NCBI GenBank assembly: GCA_016745075.1 | Contig: JADGDD010000013.1 | Location: 37,929 to 101,928 of the forward strand | Source: Planctomycetota bacterium | GTDB taxonomy: Bacteria > Planctomycetota > UBA11346 | DNA: 64,000 nucleotides | Direction of reading: 5' to 3' | Part shown: positions 44,890 to 52,768 of the stretch, piece after piece | Numbering within the stretch: position 1 is the first letter of the stretch | Layout of the letters: each line of letters starts with the position of its first letter | The notes under the pieces: generated by a model | Databases searched by the model: none | What the model was told of the DNA's origin: nothing | Seen by the model: only the letters and a program-made list of their open reading frames with translations | Translations under genes and position numbers: made by a program

Positions 44890-45138
44890 ATGCAAAAAAT
44901 ATTACACAGTGCACACGGTCAAGCTATCTGTGAGGCAATTAAATCAGTCCGAAAGCGAGCCGGTCTTACTCAAAGAGAGTTGTGTCGCAAGTTAGATAGA
45001 GTACATTCCTTTATTTCCAAATGTGAAATGGGGGAGAGGCGAGTTGATATTGCGGAGTTTTATTGGAGATGTCGCGCCTGTGAGTTATCACGACAAAAAG
45101 AGATCCAAAGTCTTGTGAATGCTATAAGTGCAGTCTGA
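44890..45138 (+). CDS. Small XRE-family DNA-binding protein
   Basis: 82 residues from the ATG at 44890, with GGGG just upstream. The frame continues back over the esterase fragment, which is not part of it. The protein is essentially one Cro/C1 helix-turn-helix (KSVRKRAGLTQRELCRKLDR, then SFISKCEMGERRVDIAEF), the size of controller proteins and small antitoxins. It sits at the left end of the toxin island and close to the palindrome at 45216-45234, so it may bind there. Confidence 0.85.
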   Translation: MQKILHSAHGQAICEAIKSVRKRAGLTQRELCRKLDRVHSFISKCEMGERRVDIAEFYWRCRACELSRQKEIQSLVNAISAV

Positions 45139-45560
45139 TATTTAAGGTGGTCTATAGTATAGTTTTTTTTCTTACAAAATATACTATAAATTATATCAAT
45201 ATACACACTCAATATCTATAGGAATAAATCCTATTAAAACGTCTTGTATTGAGTGATTTTAATAAATAAAATATGATAAACCATTTCATTGGCTGTATTT
45301 ATGTTGAGCTGGGCTGTTAATGCTAAACTAAGTAATTAGAGAGTTCTTTTGAGATTAATGTGAATCGATTATAGTATGGCGAATTAGTCATTGTAGGGAC
45401 ACCTGCGTCTTGACGTTAATGTCTAACTATTACCTTGTTCGTGGCGCTTGACTCAGTTCCAAGGATACCGTTTGTAGAGCGGTTTTACCTTTGGCTTCTG
45501 TCGGGTGTGATGCTGTGTTCTGTTTTGTATTGAAGGTTTCTATTGGTTGGTGAATGGTTT
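45139..45560. other. Gene-free stretch with nested inverted repeats
   Basis: 422 nt. It holds TATAGTATA/TATACTATA (45153-45161 with 45180-45188) and CACTCAATA/TATTGAGTG (45206-45214 with 45247-45255). Nested inside the latter is the operator-like palindrome. No ORF with coding character is seen. Confidence 0.6.
45216..45234. promoter_or_regulatory. Operator-like palindrome, second copy
   Basis: CTATAGGAATAAATCCTAT, one base different from the copy at 36936-36954. Here ATAGGA and TCCTAT are perfect half-sites around ATAAA. It lies 78 nt after the XRE gene and about 330 nt before the next gene. Confidence 0.6.
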
Positions 45561-46778
45561 ATGAAGAAACAAGTACATGGAGAAGGACTCTCCTCTCGGA
45601 TAAAAACGTCTTTGCTTTTGCTTGTGACGGCATGTGTGCCTGCCTTTGGTGTCATGTTTTACTATCAATCAAATGTAGATGGTCACAACTCTGTGGATAG
45701 AGAGGATATGCAGCTTCTTCAAGAACTGAAGAGTGATGATAAGGGGGCATCAAAATTCGAGAAAGAACTTGAAGGTATTGATGCCTATTATTTGTCATCT
45801 GATTCTTTCATTCAGTACTCCTTTGACCAGATAAAGCAACAGCCAAAGACAAAAGAAGCGCTGGCGTTGCTTGATAAGAAGCCATTTGATCTTCTCACAG
45901 CAAGTGTGCTTGTTGCTCAGGGAATACCTGAATGCAAACGATTAGACCGAGAAGAGATTCGTGCATGGTTCCTTGATGTTGCTTCTATGATTAGAAAAGC
46001 TGTTTTGCATCATAGAAAGACTGAGTTTGGTATTGATTATCTTCAAAAGAACGGGCCTGCTGATTTTTTGATTATGTGTGCTGATATGGAAATTGGTGGT
46101 AGAAGAGGAATACAATACGTAGCGAATGATGCCGTAGATCATGGGAATCCTAATCATATTTTTCCACATGGGGTCGCGCTTACAGGCAGAGGATGTTGTG
46201 CTAATCTTCCTATTGTTTGGAAGATTGTCGGTGACATGTTGCAATGGCCTATCGAAGTGAGGATAGTTCCTCACCATTGCTATATCGCATGGCATGACGA
46301 TAAGAATGAATTTAATATTGAGGTGACCAATCGGGCACAAAAATTCCCCGATGAACACTACATGAGTAACGCTGATGTAACTCAGAAAGAGAAAGATTCA
46401 GGTCAGTTTATGTCAGATAGGACAGACGCTCAGTTACTGTCTGATTTATTTCTGCAAAGAGCGAGCTATTGGGTAGTAAAAAAAGAGTGGAAAAAGGCAT
46501 TTGAAGATAATTTGCTGGCCTTATCTCTTGATAGCAACTCTTCCCTTGCAATGCATAATGTACGATATTGCCTCGTGAAATATATAGAAGACTGTGCAGA
46601 AATACACTTAACAAACAAAGTTGATGAGTTATTGATAAAAATGGATAATGAAATGATGCCATTAAGCTCATTTGACGAGATTACTGTAGCCGCTAATCGT
46701 TGGAATGAGGCGCAAAGAGCTTATCTGAAAAAAGCAAAAGCTTACAAAGAACTCCATCCAGAGACTGTTCCAAAGTAA
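45561..46778 (+). CDS. Transglutaminase-like/SirB1-type protein with TPR tail
   Basis: 405 residues from the ATG at 45561. A short N-terminal segment (about 1-40) carries a hydrophobic helix (LLLLVTACVPAFGVMFYY), so the protein is anchored or exported. A thiol-protease-like core follows, with Cys in GRGCCANLP (near 215), His in VPHHCYIAW (near 240) and an acidic residue in FNIEVTN. This is the order of the transglutaminase-core2/SirB1 family. C-terminal helices look like TPR repeats. It may process or cross-link a protein or peptide; the adjacent toxin gene starts 13 nt after its stop. Confidence 0.75.
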   Translation: MKKQVHGEGLSSRIKTSLLLLVTACVPAFGVMFYYQSNVDGHNSVDREDMQLLQELKSDDKGASKFEKELEGIDAYYLSSDSFIQYSFDQIKQQPKTKEALALLDKKPFDLLTASVLVAQGIPECKRLDREEIRAWFLDVASMIRKAVLHHRKTEFGIDYLQKNGPADFLIMCADMEIGGRRGIQYVANDAVDHGNPNHIFPHGVALTGRGCCANLPIVWKIVGDMLQWPIEVRIVPHHCYIAWHDDKNEFNIEVTNRAQKFPDEHYMSNADVTQKEKDSGQFMSDRTDAQLLSDLFLQRASYWVVKKEWKKAFEDNLLALSLDSNSSLAMHNVRYCLVKYIEDCAEIHLTNKVDELLIKMDNEMMPLSSFDEITVAANRWNEAQRAYLKKAKAYKELHPETVPK

Positions 46779-46791
46779 ACAAGGAAATACT

Positions 46792-48189
46792 ATGAGAATA
46801 CACCTTCTATTATTCCTCTCTCTTCTATCCGTGTGTTTAATGGCTGAAGAAACTCCGTACAAATACAGAGGATTCAACGGGGTTATGGTTAAAGAATTTC
46901 GTAACTATATGCCAAACATTGGGCGTTTTACGACCGTTGACCCAGTACATGCCGGAACGAATTGGTATTCCTATGCAGGTGGCGATCCCGTGAACAAATG
47001 GGACCCAACGGGATTGTACTGGCAAGTGTACGCTGACCCCGAATTTGGCGTGTATCAAAACGATGATAAATCATTAAGCGCAAGTTGGATTGAAGACGGT
47101 ACGGCCATGCCACTTGGTGGGCCAACAAATGCGGGTTGGCATTCAGCGAGTATCTTTTTTGACCAAGCGGGTGTGAGTTATCCACAGGGACTTGGAGCAG
47201 GTGAGGCATGGGATGGAACACCACCATCACAAGATTTATTGCCTATCTATATGGTTGGGCCACAACTGAATAAAAACCCAATCTGGAACGGTGGTAGCGG
47301 CAGTGAATCAGGCCGTTGGACATTGCCGAATAGTTTTGGCATGCGCCGTGAAGGGGGCCGCTATTTAGTTTCTGGTATTCAGAACGGCCCACAAAGTTTT
47401 GATTTCACAGGAGCACAAGAAGCGGGCATGGAACATTATATGTTCTTACGCTTGGAAGCTATGGCAGGCAACAAACTCGGCTTAGATGCTGATTTATTTG
47501 CCCGTGAATATGGTGTCGGTGGAGTCAGCGATATGGCTATGCTGTGGGGGTTAAGTCAATGGATGATGGAAACCACCGAAGGCCAAGCAGCAGCGCTTGA
47601 ATATGGTAGCTTGGGTTTAGCTGCGGGTGCTGTGAGTTATGCCGCATTTAAGAAATTTAAGGCATCTAAGATGGCAAATAGAATGTTGCCATTATTGAAT
47701 ACTGCCAGAGAGAAAATGACTCGACTTATGAACAGTCGAGGAATGCAGGATATGGGTATCGAAACTAGTCGACGTTTCTCTACAGGGGTTAGACGTAGGT
47801 CTCAGCATTCGGCTGCTGATATAAATGAAGAGTTTATCAATAAAGATTGGGAGCCTCCATATATGCCAGGGTCGAGTGTAAATGTCGTTGAATCTGTTCG
47901 GGAAATGCGATTTATGCGTGTACATGGAGCAGATAACAAAGCCCGTTCTTGGATGATGAGGCTCGAGGATATTGTAGGACTTTCACCGTCTCAAATTAAG
48001 GTGAAGTTTTCATTGCCTAATATGCCTACTCATGTTTCAGAAGTTTTAGTTCCAGCGGGTACAGGATTTAGGCAGGGAGTTGTGAATCCATTGTTTGGTG
48101 GTGCAGGCGGTGCAATTCAGTATGAGTTGTTGGGTAGACTTCCTGAGTCTTTATTTGTGAATACAAGGTTATTAGAGTTGGTGCCATGA
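46792..48189 (+). CDS. Mini-RHS polymorphic toxin with own signal peptide
   Basis: 465 residues. A signal peptide (1-18) leads directly into the terminal RHS core motif: YKYRGFNG near 23-30 to the hallmark DPTGL at 71-75, only about 50 residues of core instead of the usual thousand-plus. Residues about 100-345 are a variable linker. The C-terminal domain (about 350-465) holds RVHG at 376-379 and QYE at 443-445, a combination like ADP-ribosyltransferase-type or RVHG-group toxin tips, where Arg and Gln-x-Glu are key. This is inference from motifs. It overlaps its immunity gene by 4 nt. Confidence 0.8.
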   Translation: MRIHLLLFLSLLSVCLMAEETPYKYRGFNGVMVKEFRNYMPNIGRFTTVDPVHAGTNWYSYAGGDPVNKWDPTGLYWQVYADPEFGVYQNDDKSLSASWIEDGTAMPLGGPTNAGWHSASIFFDQAGVSYPQGLGAGEAWDGTPPSQDLLPIYMVGPQLNKNPIWNGGSGSESGRWTLPNSFGMRREGGRYLVSGIQNGPQSFDFTGAQEAGMEHYMFLRLEAMAGNKLGLDADLFAREYGVGGVSDMAMLWGLSQWMMETTEGQAAALEYGSLGLAAGAVSYAAFKKFKASKMANRMLPLLNTAREKMTRLMNSRGMQDMGIETSRRFSTGVRRRSQHSAADINEEFINKDWEPPYMPGSSVNVVESVREMRFMRVHGADNKARSWMMRLEDIVGLSPSQIKVKFSLPNMPTHVSEVLVPAGTGFRQGVVNPLFGGAGGAIQYELLGRLPESLFVNTRLLELVP

Positions 48190-48482
48190 TGATAGAAGAG
48201 TATAATGAGGTGCAGCGATTATCTTTGGTTAATATATCTGTTATTCGTGTAGATATACCGATAGGAAGTGTTGTAAACGAAAATGTATATGCTGTAGATA
48301 AGGAGGGGATTCGTTTGTGGATAATTAAATACCCTGAACACCATAAGGACGAAGGAAAAGATAACCCTGTTGTTCATATGAAAGAGGAAGATGGCTTTGT
48401 TGTTCTTAGTCGGTGGGACAGTAGCGAATATCGGTTAGACATACTGACTGGTGAATTGACTTCTCTTCGATATACAAAGTAG
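48186..48482 (+). CDS. Probable immunity protein for the RHS toxin
   Basis: 98 residues; its ATG overlaps the toxin stop. It is acidic, has no signal peptide, and ends in a beta-rich pattern (SSEYRLDILTGELTSL) found in small immunity proteins paired with RHS-type toxins. Immunity function is inferred from position and size. Confidence 0.75.
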   Translation: MMIEEYNEVQRLSLVNISVIRVDIPIGSVVNENVYAVDKEGIRLWIIKYPEHHKDEGKDNPVVHMKEEDGFVVLSRWDSSEYRLDILTGELTSLRYTK

Positions 48483-48487
48483 ATAGA

Positions 48488-48772
48488 ATGAAAAAAGAAC
48501 CTAGCGTTAATGAAAGAGCATTCAATTGCCCCCATTGTGAGGCTTATACAACTCAGTTTTGGAATAAAATATATGTGAGTCGCATTAAGAATGAACGAGA
48601 GTGTCCTTTTTTTCCTGAAGAAGATTTTGAGGAGAAAGTTGAGGCAGTAGATAACTTGCCTGACGAAGAAAAGAATAATCTCATTGAGTATTGTGGAAAG
48701 ATGAGGTTGAAGCTTGTTTTTGTGAGTGATGAAAAGAATTATATAGATAACCCCGCGCTCCGTTCACAGTAA
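48488..48772 (+). CDS. Truncated zinc-ribbon protein
   Basis: 94 residues. The start (FNCPHCEAYTTQFWNK) is the N-terminal zinc ribbon typical of DUF4145-type proteins, which are normally longer; the rest of that domain is missing. The stop TAA falls inside the start of a structured repeat (48771), so the gene was probably cut by the repeat or by an insertion there. Likely non-functional. Confidence 0.55.
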   Translation: MKKEPSVNERAFNCPHCEAYTTQFWNKIYVSRIKNERECPFFPEEDFEEKVEAVDNLPDEEKNNLIEYCGKMRLKLVFVSDEKNYIDNPALRSQ

Positions 48773-48834
48773 TTGCTATTCTTCGGTAGAAGCCTGGCTA
48801 CAGCCTCCGAGCAATTCCTGCATTTAACGATGTA
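48753..48834. repeat. Structured repeat, copy A
   Basis: Core 48771-48816: outer arms AATTGCT/AGCAATT enclose CTTC-GGTA-GAAG and GGCT-AC-AGCC hairpins. Similarity to copy B (49706-49787) extends to GCTCCGTT on the left and TCCTGCATT on the right. Copies are direct repeats on either side of the HEPN-like gene. Confidence 0.75.
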
Positions 48835-48861
48835 AATATGATATAGAAGAGGTGTGTCGAA

Positions 48862-49680
48862 ATGTTTAAGAAGAAGGTTACATCATACTTATCAAAAAAT
48901 GTTCTTGATTATAGAGAGTCTGATCTGCTGGCTTCATCAGCAACGGTCTTTTTAAGAGAAGTCGTGAGTCTTTGTGATTCAATACATAGCTGTAAGCGAA
49001 CTTTTAAGAGAAAGAAAAATGGTTCTTTTACAAAAGATAGCTCCGATTCCTTTGAAAGAATTGTTGTTTCGTCATTTGCGTTATTGATGAGTAACTTTGA
49101 AATGTATCAAAAAAAACAGTTTTCTCACCTTGTAGATTCTCATTTTTCTTTTGATGGGTTGGGTGAAGTTGCTCTTGCAAAGAACCTAGAAAAGGCAGGT
49201 TGTTCAATCAGTCTTCAGAGGGTTCTCGCTGGAGGAGGAGATTATGGAGAAGTTGGTGATATTATTGCTGATGCACTTCCCGGCTGGCATAATCCAGAAA
49301 GAGTTAATGTGTATTTTCGTTCAATTTTCCCAGAATTTAACTTGTATTCAAAGAAGATAATTCAGGAGTTATTGGTTTTGTGGCAGCTCAGACATTCAAT
49401 TGTTCATACAGGTGGCGTAGTTACGCGGGCTGATTCAGTTAAGGTTCCTGCTCTTTCGAAATACAGAGATACAAGAATTGTGTTCGGAGAGGAGTTCATG
49501 CCTGCTGTTGGCAGGAGATTTCATATAATGATTGAATTGATTCTTAGGGGATTGAGGGAAGTGATTGTTGAAAAAATCAGCCCCTATGAAGGTCAAAAAG
49601 AACAGGATAAGGAAGAATTTATCGATTCGCTTGTGGGGTATTCATCTCCTAGGAAATCGTGGTTTAGGAATGTTGAATAA
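48862..49680 (+). CDS. HEPN-like protein
   Basis: 272 residues. Near the end of a helical protein sits LVLWQLRHSIVHTGG, with Arg177 and His182 forming the Rx4H motif of HEPN domains. The family includes ribonucleases that act in toxin-antitoxin and anti-phage systems. Its N-terminal 80 residues are Ser/Lys-rich and its tail is charged. It is flanked by direct copies of a structured repeat, which suggests a mobile or shuffled cassette. An RNA-cleaving role is inferred from the motif and island context only. Confidence 0.55.
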   Translation: MFKKKVTSYLSKNVLDYRESDLLASSATVFLREVVSLCDSIHSCKRTFKRKKNGSFTKDSSDSFERIVVSSFALLMSNFEMYQKKQFSHLVDSHFSFDGLGEVALAKNLEKAGCSISLQRVLAGGGDYGEVGDIIADALPGWHNPERVNVYFRSIFPEFNLYSKKIIQELLVLWQLRHSIVHTGGVVTRADSVKVPALSKYRDTRIVFGEEFMPAVGRRFHIMIELILRGLREVIVEKISPYEGQKEQDKEEFIDSLVGYSSPRKSWFRNVE

Positions 49681-49705
49681 ATATTATAGAACCGAAAAGT
49701 GGAAT

Positions 49706-49787
49706 CCCGCTCCGTTGACGATAATTGCTTCTCTTCGGAAGAAGTTGTGCTTACAGCCTTTGAGCAATTACCGTGTCCTGCATTATA
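49706..49787. repeat. Structured repeat, copy B
   Basis: Core 49723-49769 with the same outer arms AATTGCT/AGCAATT and the CTTC-GGAA-GAAG hairpin; the second inner hairpin of copy A is degraded. Directly follows the HEPN-like gene. Confidence 0.75.
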
Positions 49788-50102
49788 GCCGCGTCATAGT
49801 GCGTTCGGATACCTCTACGCAGAGTACAAACGCAAGCAATGCTAAGCTGTGCGGAAGGTGCAACCGTCGTAGCGCGAAAACTTTCTGTGTTTGTCGAGTG
49901 GGTATCTAATCTATCGGAAGCGTAACGCACCTCTGGTACCTAGTATGTTTGTTTTTCCATAATCTACTCAATAAGGCCCTCATCCAAGTAAAACCGATAT
50001 TCTTGCTTAGATTACAGTAGTAACACATGCTGTTTCCATACGTTGGTTTTGTCGCTTGTTTGTTGTGAGTTCGGGCTTTTACCGTCATTACAGCCGATGG
50101 AC
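49788..50102. other. Gene-free stretch at the right end of the island
   Basis: About 315 nt. A short inverted repeat GTGCGTT/AACGCAC (49799-49805 with 49924-49930) is the only structure I see; no ORF, tRNA or integrase remnant is recognisable. Confidence 0.4.
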
Positions 50103-50140
50103 ACACGTGGTTGTGGTGCAGTCGTAATTGTGTTGATGAA

Positions 50141-50911
50141 CTATTTTACAAAAACGGGTTCGCCAAAGGTGAGGGCATTCTGGTCTGTAGGGGTATCTAG
50201 TTGTTTGATCCAGTCTTGGATGCTGGTGAGGGCGCTGCGGCTGGCGCTGCTGTGGGTGTTTTCGATAAATTGGTGGGGGGCCCCAGCTAGAATTGAAAGA
50301 GTTGAAATGTTGTCGTTGTCGCAGAGGGCAGAATGTAAAAGGCGGGCATCTTTGGCTGATACATCGTTGTCAGCATCACCATGTAACAGGAGTGCAGGTG
50401 GGAAACTTTCTGTGGAGAGTTGACTTGGGTTGCAGTTTTCTGGTAGTTTTTGTAAAGCATTACGGCTGGTGGTGGAGACACTTTTAGGTGCGTTGGTCGT
50501 GGGGGTGACACCACAGGCAATAACTCCTAATGTTTTTGGGCAGCGTATGCTGGCACTGAGGGCAAGTAGGCTGCCGCTACCGCTACCAAGCAGAATGATG
50601 TGTTCGCCATCCCAACCAAGGCAACGGGCTTCCTCTTGGGCGTGGGCGCTAGCGGCAACGATATCGTTGGTAATGTCTGGATCGATGTCTGTTGGGAAAC
50701 GGTAGCCAATGGTGGCGCTTGGGTAGCCCAAGGTGGCGCAGTGAAGAGCAAGCCCACGTAGTTCATCTTTATGCCCAGCACTTAACCAGCCACCATGAAT
50801 GAGCAGCAAGAGCGGGGTCTGATTGTTTTGTGTGTCTGGAATAAAAATATCACACTGCTGACGAGCATGGTCACCGTAACTGCTGTTGCAAATAGATTGA
50901 ATATGCGTCAT
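50141..50911 (-). CDS. Alpha/beta hydrolase (esterase, BD-FAE-like)
   Basis: 256 residues. HGGW (39-42) forms the oxyanion hole. The acid/His pair is HGDADND (Asp181 or Asp183) and His213 (GAPHQF). The nucleophile elbow reads GSGSGS (109-114) instead of GxSxG, so the usual Ser position appears to be Gly unless a neighbouring Ser serves. Small cytoplasmic esterase by homology. Its 3' end is duplicated at 44580-44831. It lies 35 nt downstream of argS on the same strand. Confidence 0.85.
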   Translation of the reverse strand: MTHIQSICNSSYGDHARQQCDIFIPDTQNNQTPLLLLIHGGWLSAGHKDELRGLALHCATLGYPSATIGYRFPTDIDPDITNDIVAASAHAQEEARCLGWDGEHIILLGSGSGSLLALSASIRCPKTLGVIACGVTPTTNAPKSVSTTSRNALQKLPENCNPSQLSTESFPPALLLHGDADNDVSAKDARLLHSALCDNDNISTLSILAGAPHQFIENTHSSASRSALTSIQDWIKQLDTPTDQNALTFGEPVFVK

Positions 50912-50946
50912 GAGGGCTCTTTTCTTTGGAGGGAAGTCGCTGTTGT

Positions 50947-52707
50947 TTACATGCGTTCTGGCGCACCAAGCCCGAGCAGACGTAGGCCTTCACCGAGTGT
51001 TGCGCGGGTGATGCGAACGAGTTGCAGGCGGCTGGAAGAAACGGCAGCATCTTCGCAGAGTACACGAGCACTGCGGTCTGTGTTGCCAGCGGTGAGCCAA
51101 CTTGAAACCGTGGAAGCAAGTGAGAGTAGGCCACTGGCGAGTACGCTTGGTTCGTCTTCATCAACGGCACGCTCTAGGGCAGCTTGTAAACGGCTAATGT
51201 GCAAGAGTACGTCTTTTTCTTCAGTGCGGGTGAGCAGTGCGGTGTTTGCTGCTGGTGCATCACTATGGAGGTCTGTGAATTTCCGTTCTATGGAACAGAG
51301 CCGTGCGTGGGCGAATTGTAGGTATGGACCGGTTTCGCCTTGCATATTGAGTGCGTCTTCAAATTTAAATTTCACATCGTTGGTGCGGCCATTTTTGAGG
51401 TCGTTAAAGACAACTGCCCCCATACCAACAGCCTTGGCAACAGATTCTTTTTCTGCTTCAGGTAGGTCTGGATTTTTTTCTTCAATAATGGCCCGAGCAC
51501 GTTCTATCGATTCATTAAGGACATCAGTGAGCAACATGGGTACACCATTACGGGTAGCAACACGGGCCCATTTTTCATTTTCTTCATCCCACATGAGAAC
51601 GATGCCAAAACCAACGTGACGTAAATTATCGGCATAACTGCGACCAAGTTTTTTCGCAACAGCGTACCATTCTTTAAAGTGCAGGCTTTGGCCAAGGTCT
51701 ACGACGTAGACTGAACGGTCAAAATTGAATTCGGCGAAACGGTCATCACAGGCGGTCAAATCACGGGTTGCGTATAAGGTGCCGCCATCGGCACGTTTAA
51801 TGAGGCATGGTTTTTTTAAGCCAACATCAGAGAGGTCTACTACGGTTGCGTCATCACTGACGCTGAGTAATCCGCTGTGTTCTAATTCATCAAGCAGCGG
51901 TTGCATTTTATCTTCGTAGTAGGCTTCGCCTTTCCATGAATCAAAATGTACGCCAACTAAATCGTAAACACGGTTAAACTCGGTCAGGCTGGCATCTTTA
52001 AATATTTGCCAGAGTTCACGTGCTTCTGAGTCACCATCTTCGAGTTTTTTTGACCAAGCACGGGCTTCGTCCATAACCGTTTCATCGGCTTTGGCGGCTT
52101 GGCTAATACGAACGTAGAGTTCGTTGAGGAAGGTTACTTTGTCTTCCGCGCTATTGAGGTCATTCAGGCTGTAGTTTTCACGTTTCCAGCCAGCAATTAA
52201 ACGACCAAAAGCTGTACCCCAATCACCAAGAAAATTAATACGAACGGTGTTCCAGCCAGCCGCATCATAAAGATGGGCAAGGGCATTGCCGATCATGGTT
52301 GAACGGATGTGGTGAAAAGCGAGATGCTTGGCAATGTTTGGGCTAGAGAAATCAACACAGATTGTTTTGCCGTCTCCCAGTTGTGAACGAAGTGGGCGCT
52401 GTGGGTTTTCTAGGCAAGGTGTGATAATGGCTTGAGCAACGGCAGCAGGAGTCAGGGTAATATTGAGAAAAGGCCCTGCGGCTTGTGCTTGAATGCCAGG
52501 ATGGGTTGTTTCGAGAGCACTGGCGATGTTACCTGCAAGCTCAGCAGGGTTGCAGCCTGCTCCTTTGGCTAGGGCAAAACATGGTAGGGCAAGGTCAGCC
52601 ATGCCTGCTTTGGTTGGTGGGCCAAGGAGTTTGGAAACCTGTTCTGCTGTGGCTTTGGCTGTTTCAGCAATCGTGGCAATAAGTGGGGCGGTTAGCAGGT
52701 CTTGCAT
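50947..52707 (-). CDS. argS: Arginyl-tRNA synthetase
   Basis: 586 residues, normal length. It charges tRNA-Arg. The class I fold starts at SSPNIAK (121-127). The lysine there is the one thought to stand in for the missing KMSKS lysine in ArgRS. The following HIGH motif, usually HVGH, reads AFHH (130-133) in HLAFHHIRST. The C-terminal anticodon-binding helices are present (AHARLCSIERK near 450-460). GGAG precedes the ATG. The HIGH variant should be checked in relatives; the gene is otherwise intact. Confidence 0.94.
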   Translation of the reverse strand: MQDLLTAPLIATIAETAKATAEQVSKLLGPPTKAGMADLALPCFALAKGAGCNPAELAGNIASALETTHPGIQAQAAGPFLNITLTPAAVAQAIITPCLENPQRPLRSQLGDGKTICVDFSSPNIAKHLAFHHIRSTMIGNALAHLYDAAGWNTVRINFLGDWGTAFGRLIAGWKRENYSLNDLNSAEDKVTFLNELYVRISQAAKADETVMDEARAWSKKLEDGDSEARELWQIFKDASLTEFNRVYDLVGVHFDSWKGEAYYEDKMQPLLDELEHSGLLSVSDDATVVDLSDVGLKKPCLIKRADGGTLYATRDLTACDDRFAEFNFDRSVYVVDLGQSLHFKEWYAVAKKLGRSYADNLRHVGFGIVLMWDEENEKWARVATRNGVPMLLTDVLNESIERARAIIEEKNPDLPEAEKESVAKAVGMGAVVFNDLKNGRTNDVKFKFEDALNMQGETGPYLQFAHARLCSIERKFTDLHSDAPAANTALLTRTEEKDVLLHISRLQAALERAVDEDEPSVLASGLLSLASTVSSWLTAGNTDRSARVLCEDAAVSSSRLQLVRITRATLGEGLRLLGLGAPERM

Positions 52708-52768
52708 GGGGTCTCCTTGAGTAGCGCACAGTGTGAATCAAAGGAGAACGACGCAAGCGGCCACTCTT

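Noticed and set aside
48753..49787. Integron attC sites flanking a cassette
   Set aside because: No RYYYAAC or GTTRRRY end boxes are present at the repeat ends and no integrase is in the window.
44283..50140. tRNA gene or integrase at the island ends
   Set aside because: I looked for a tRNA-like cloverleaf and for recombinase motifs in the gaps and found neither.
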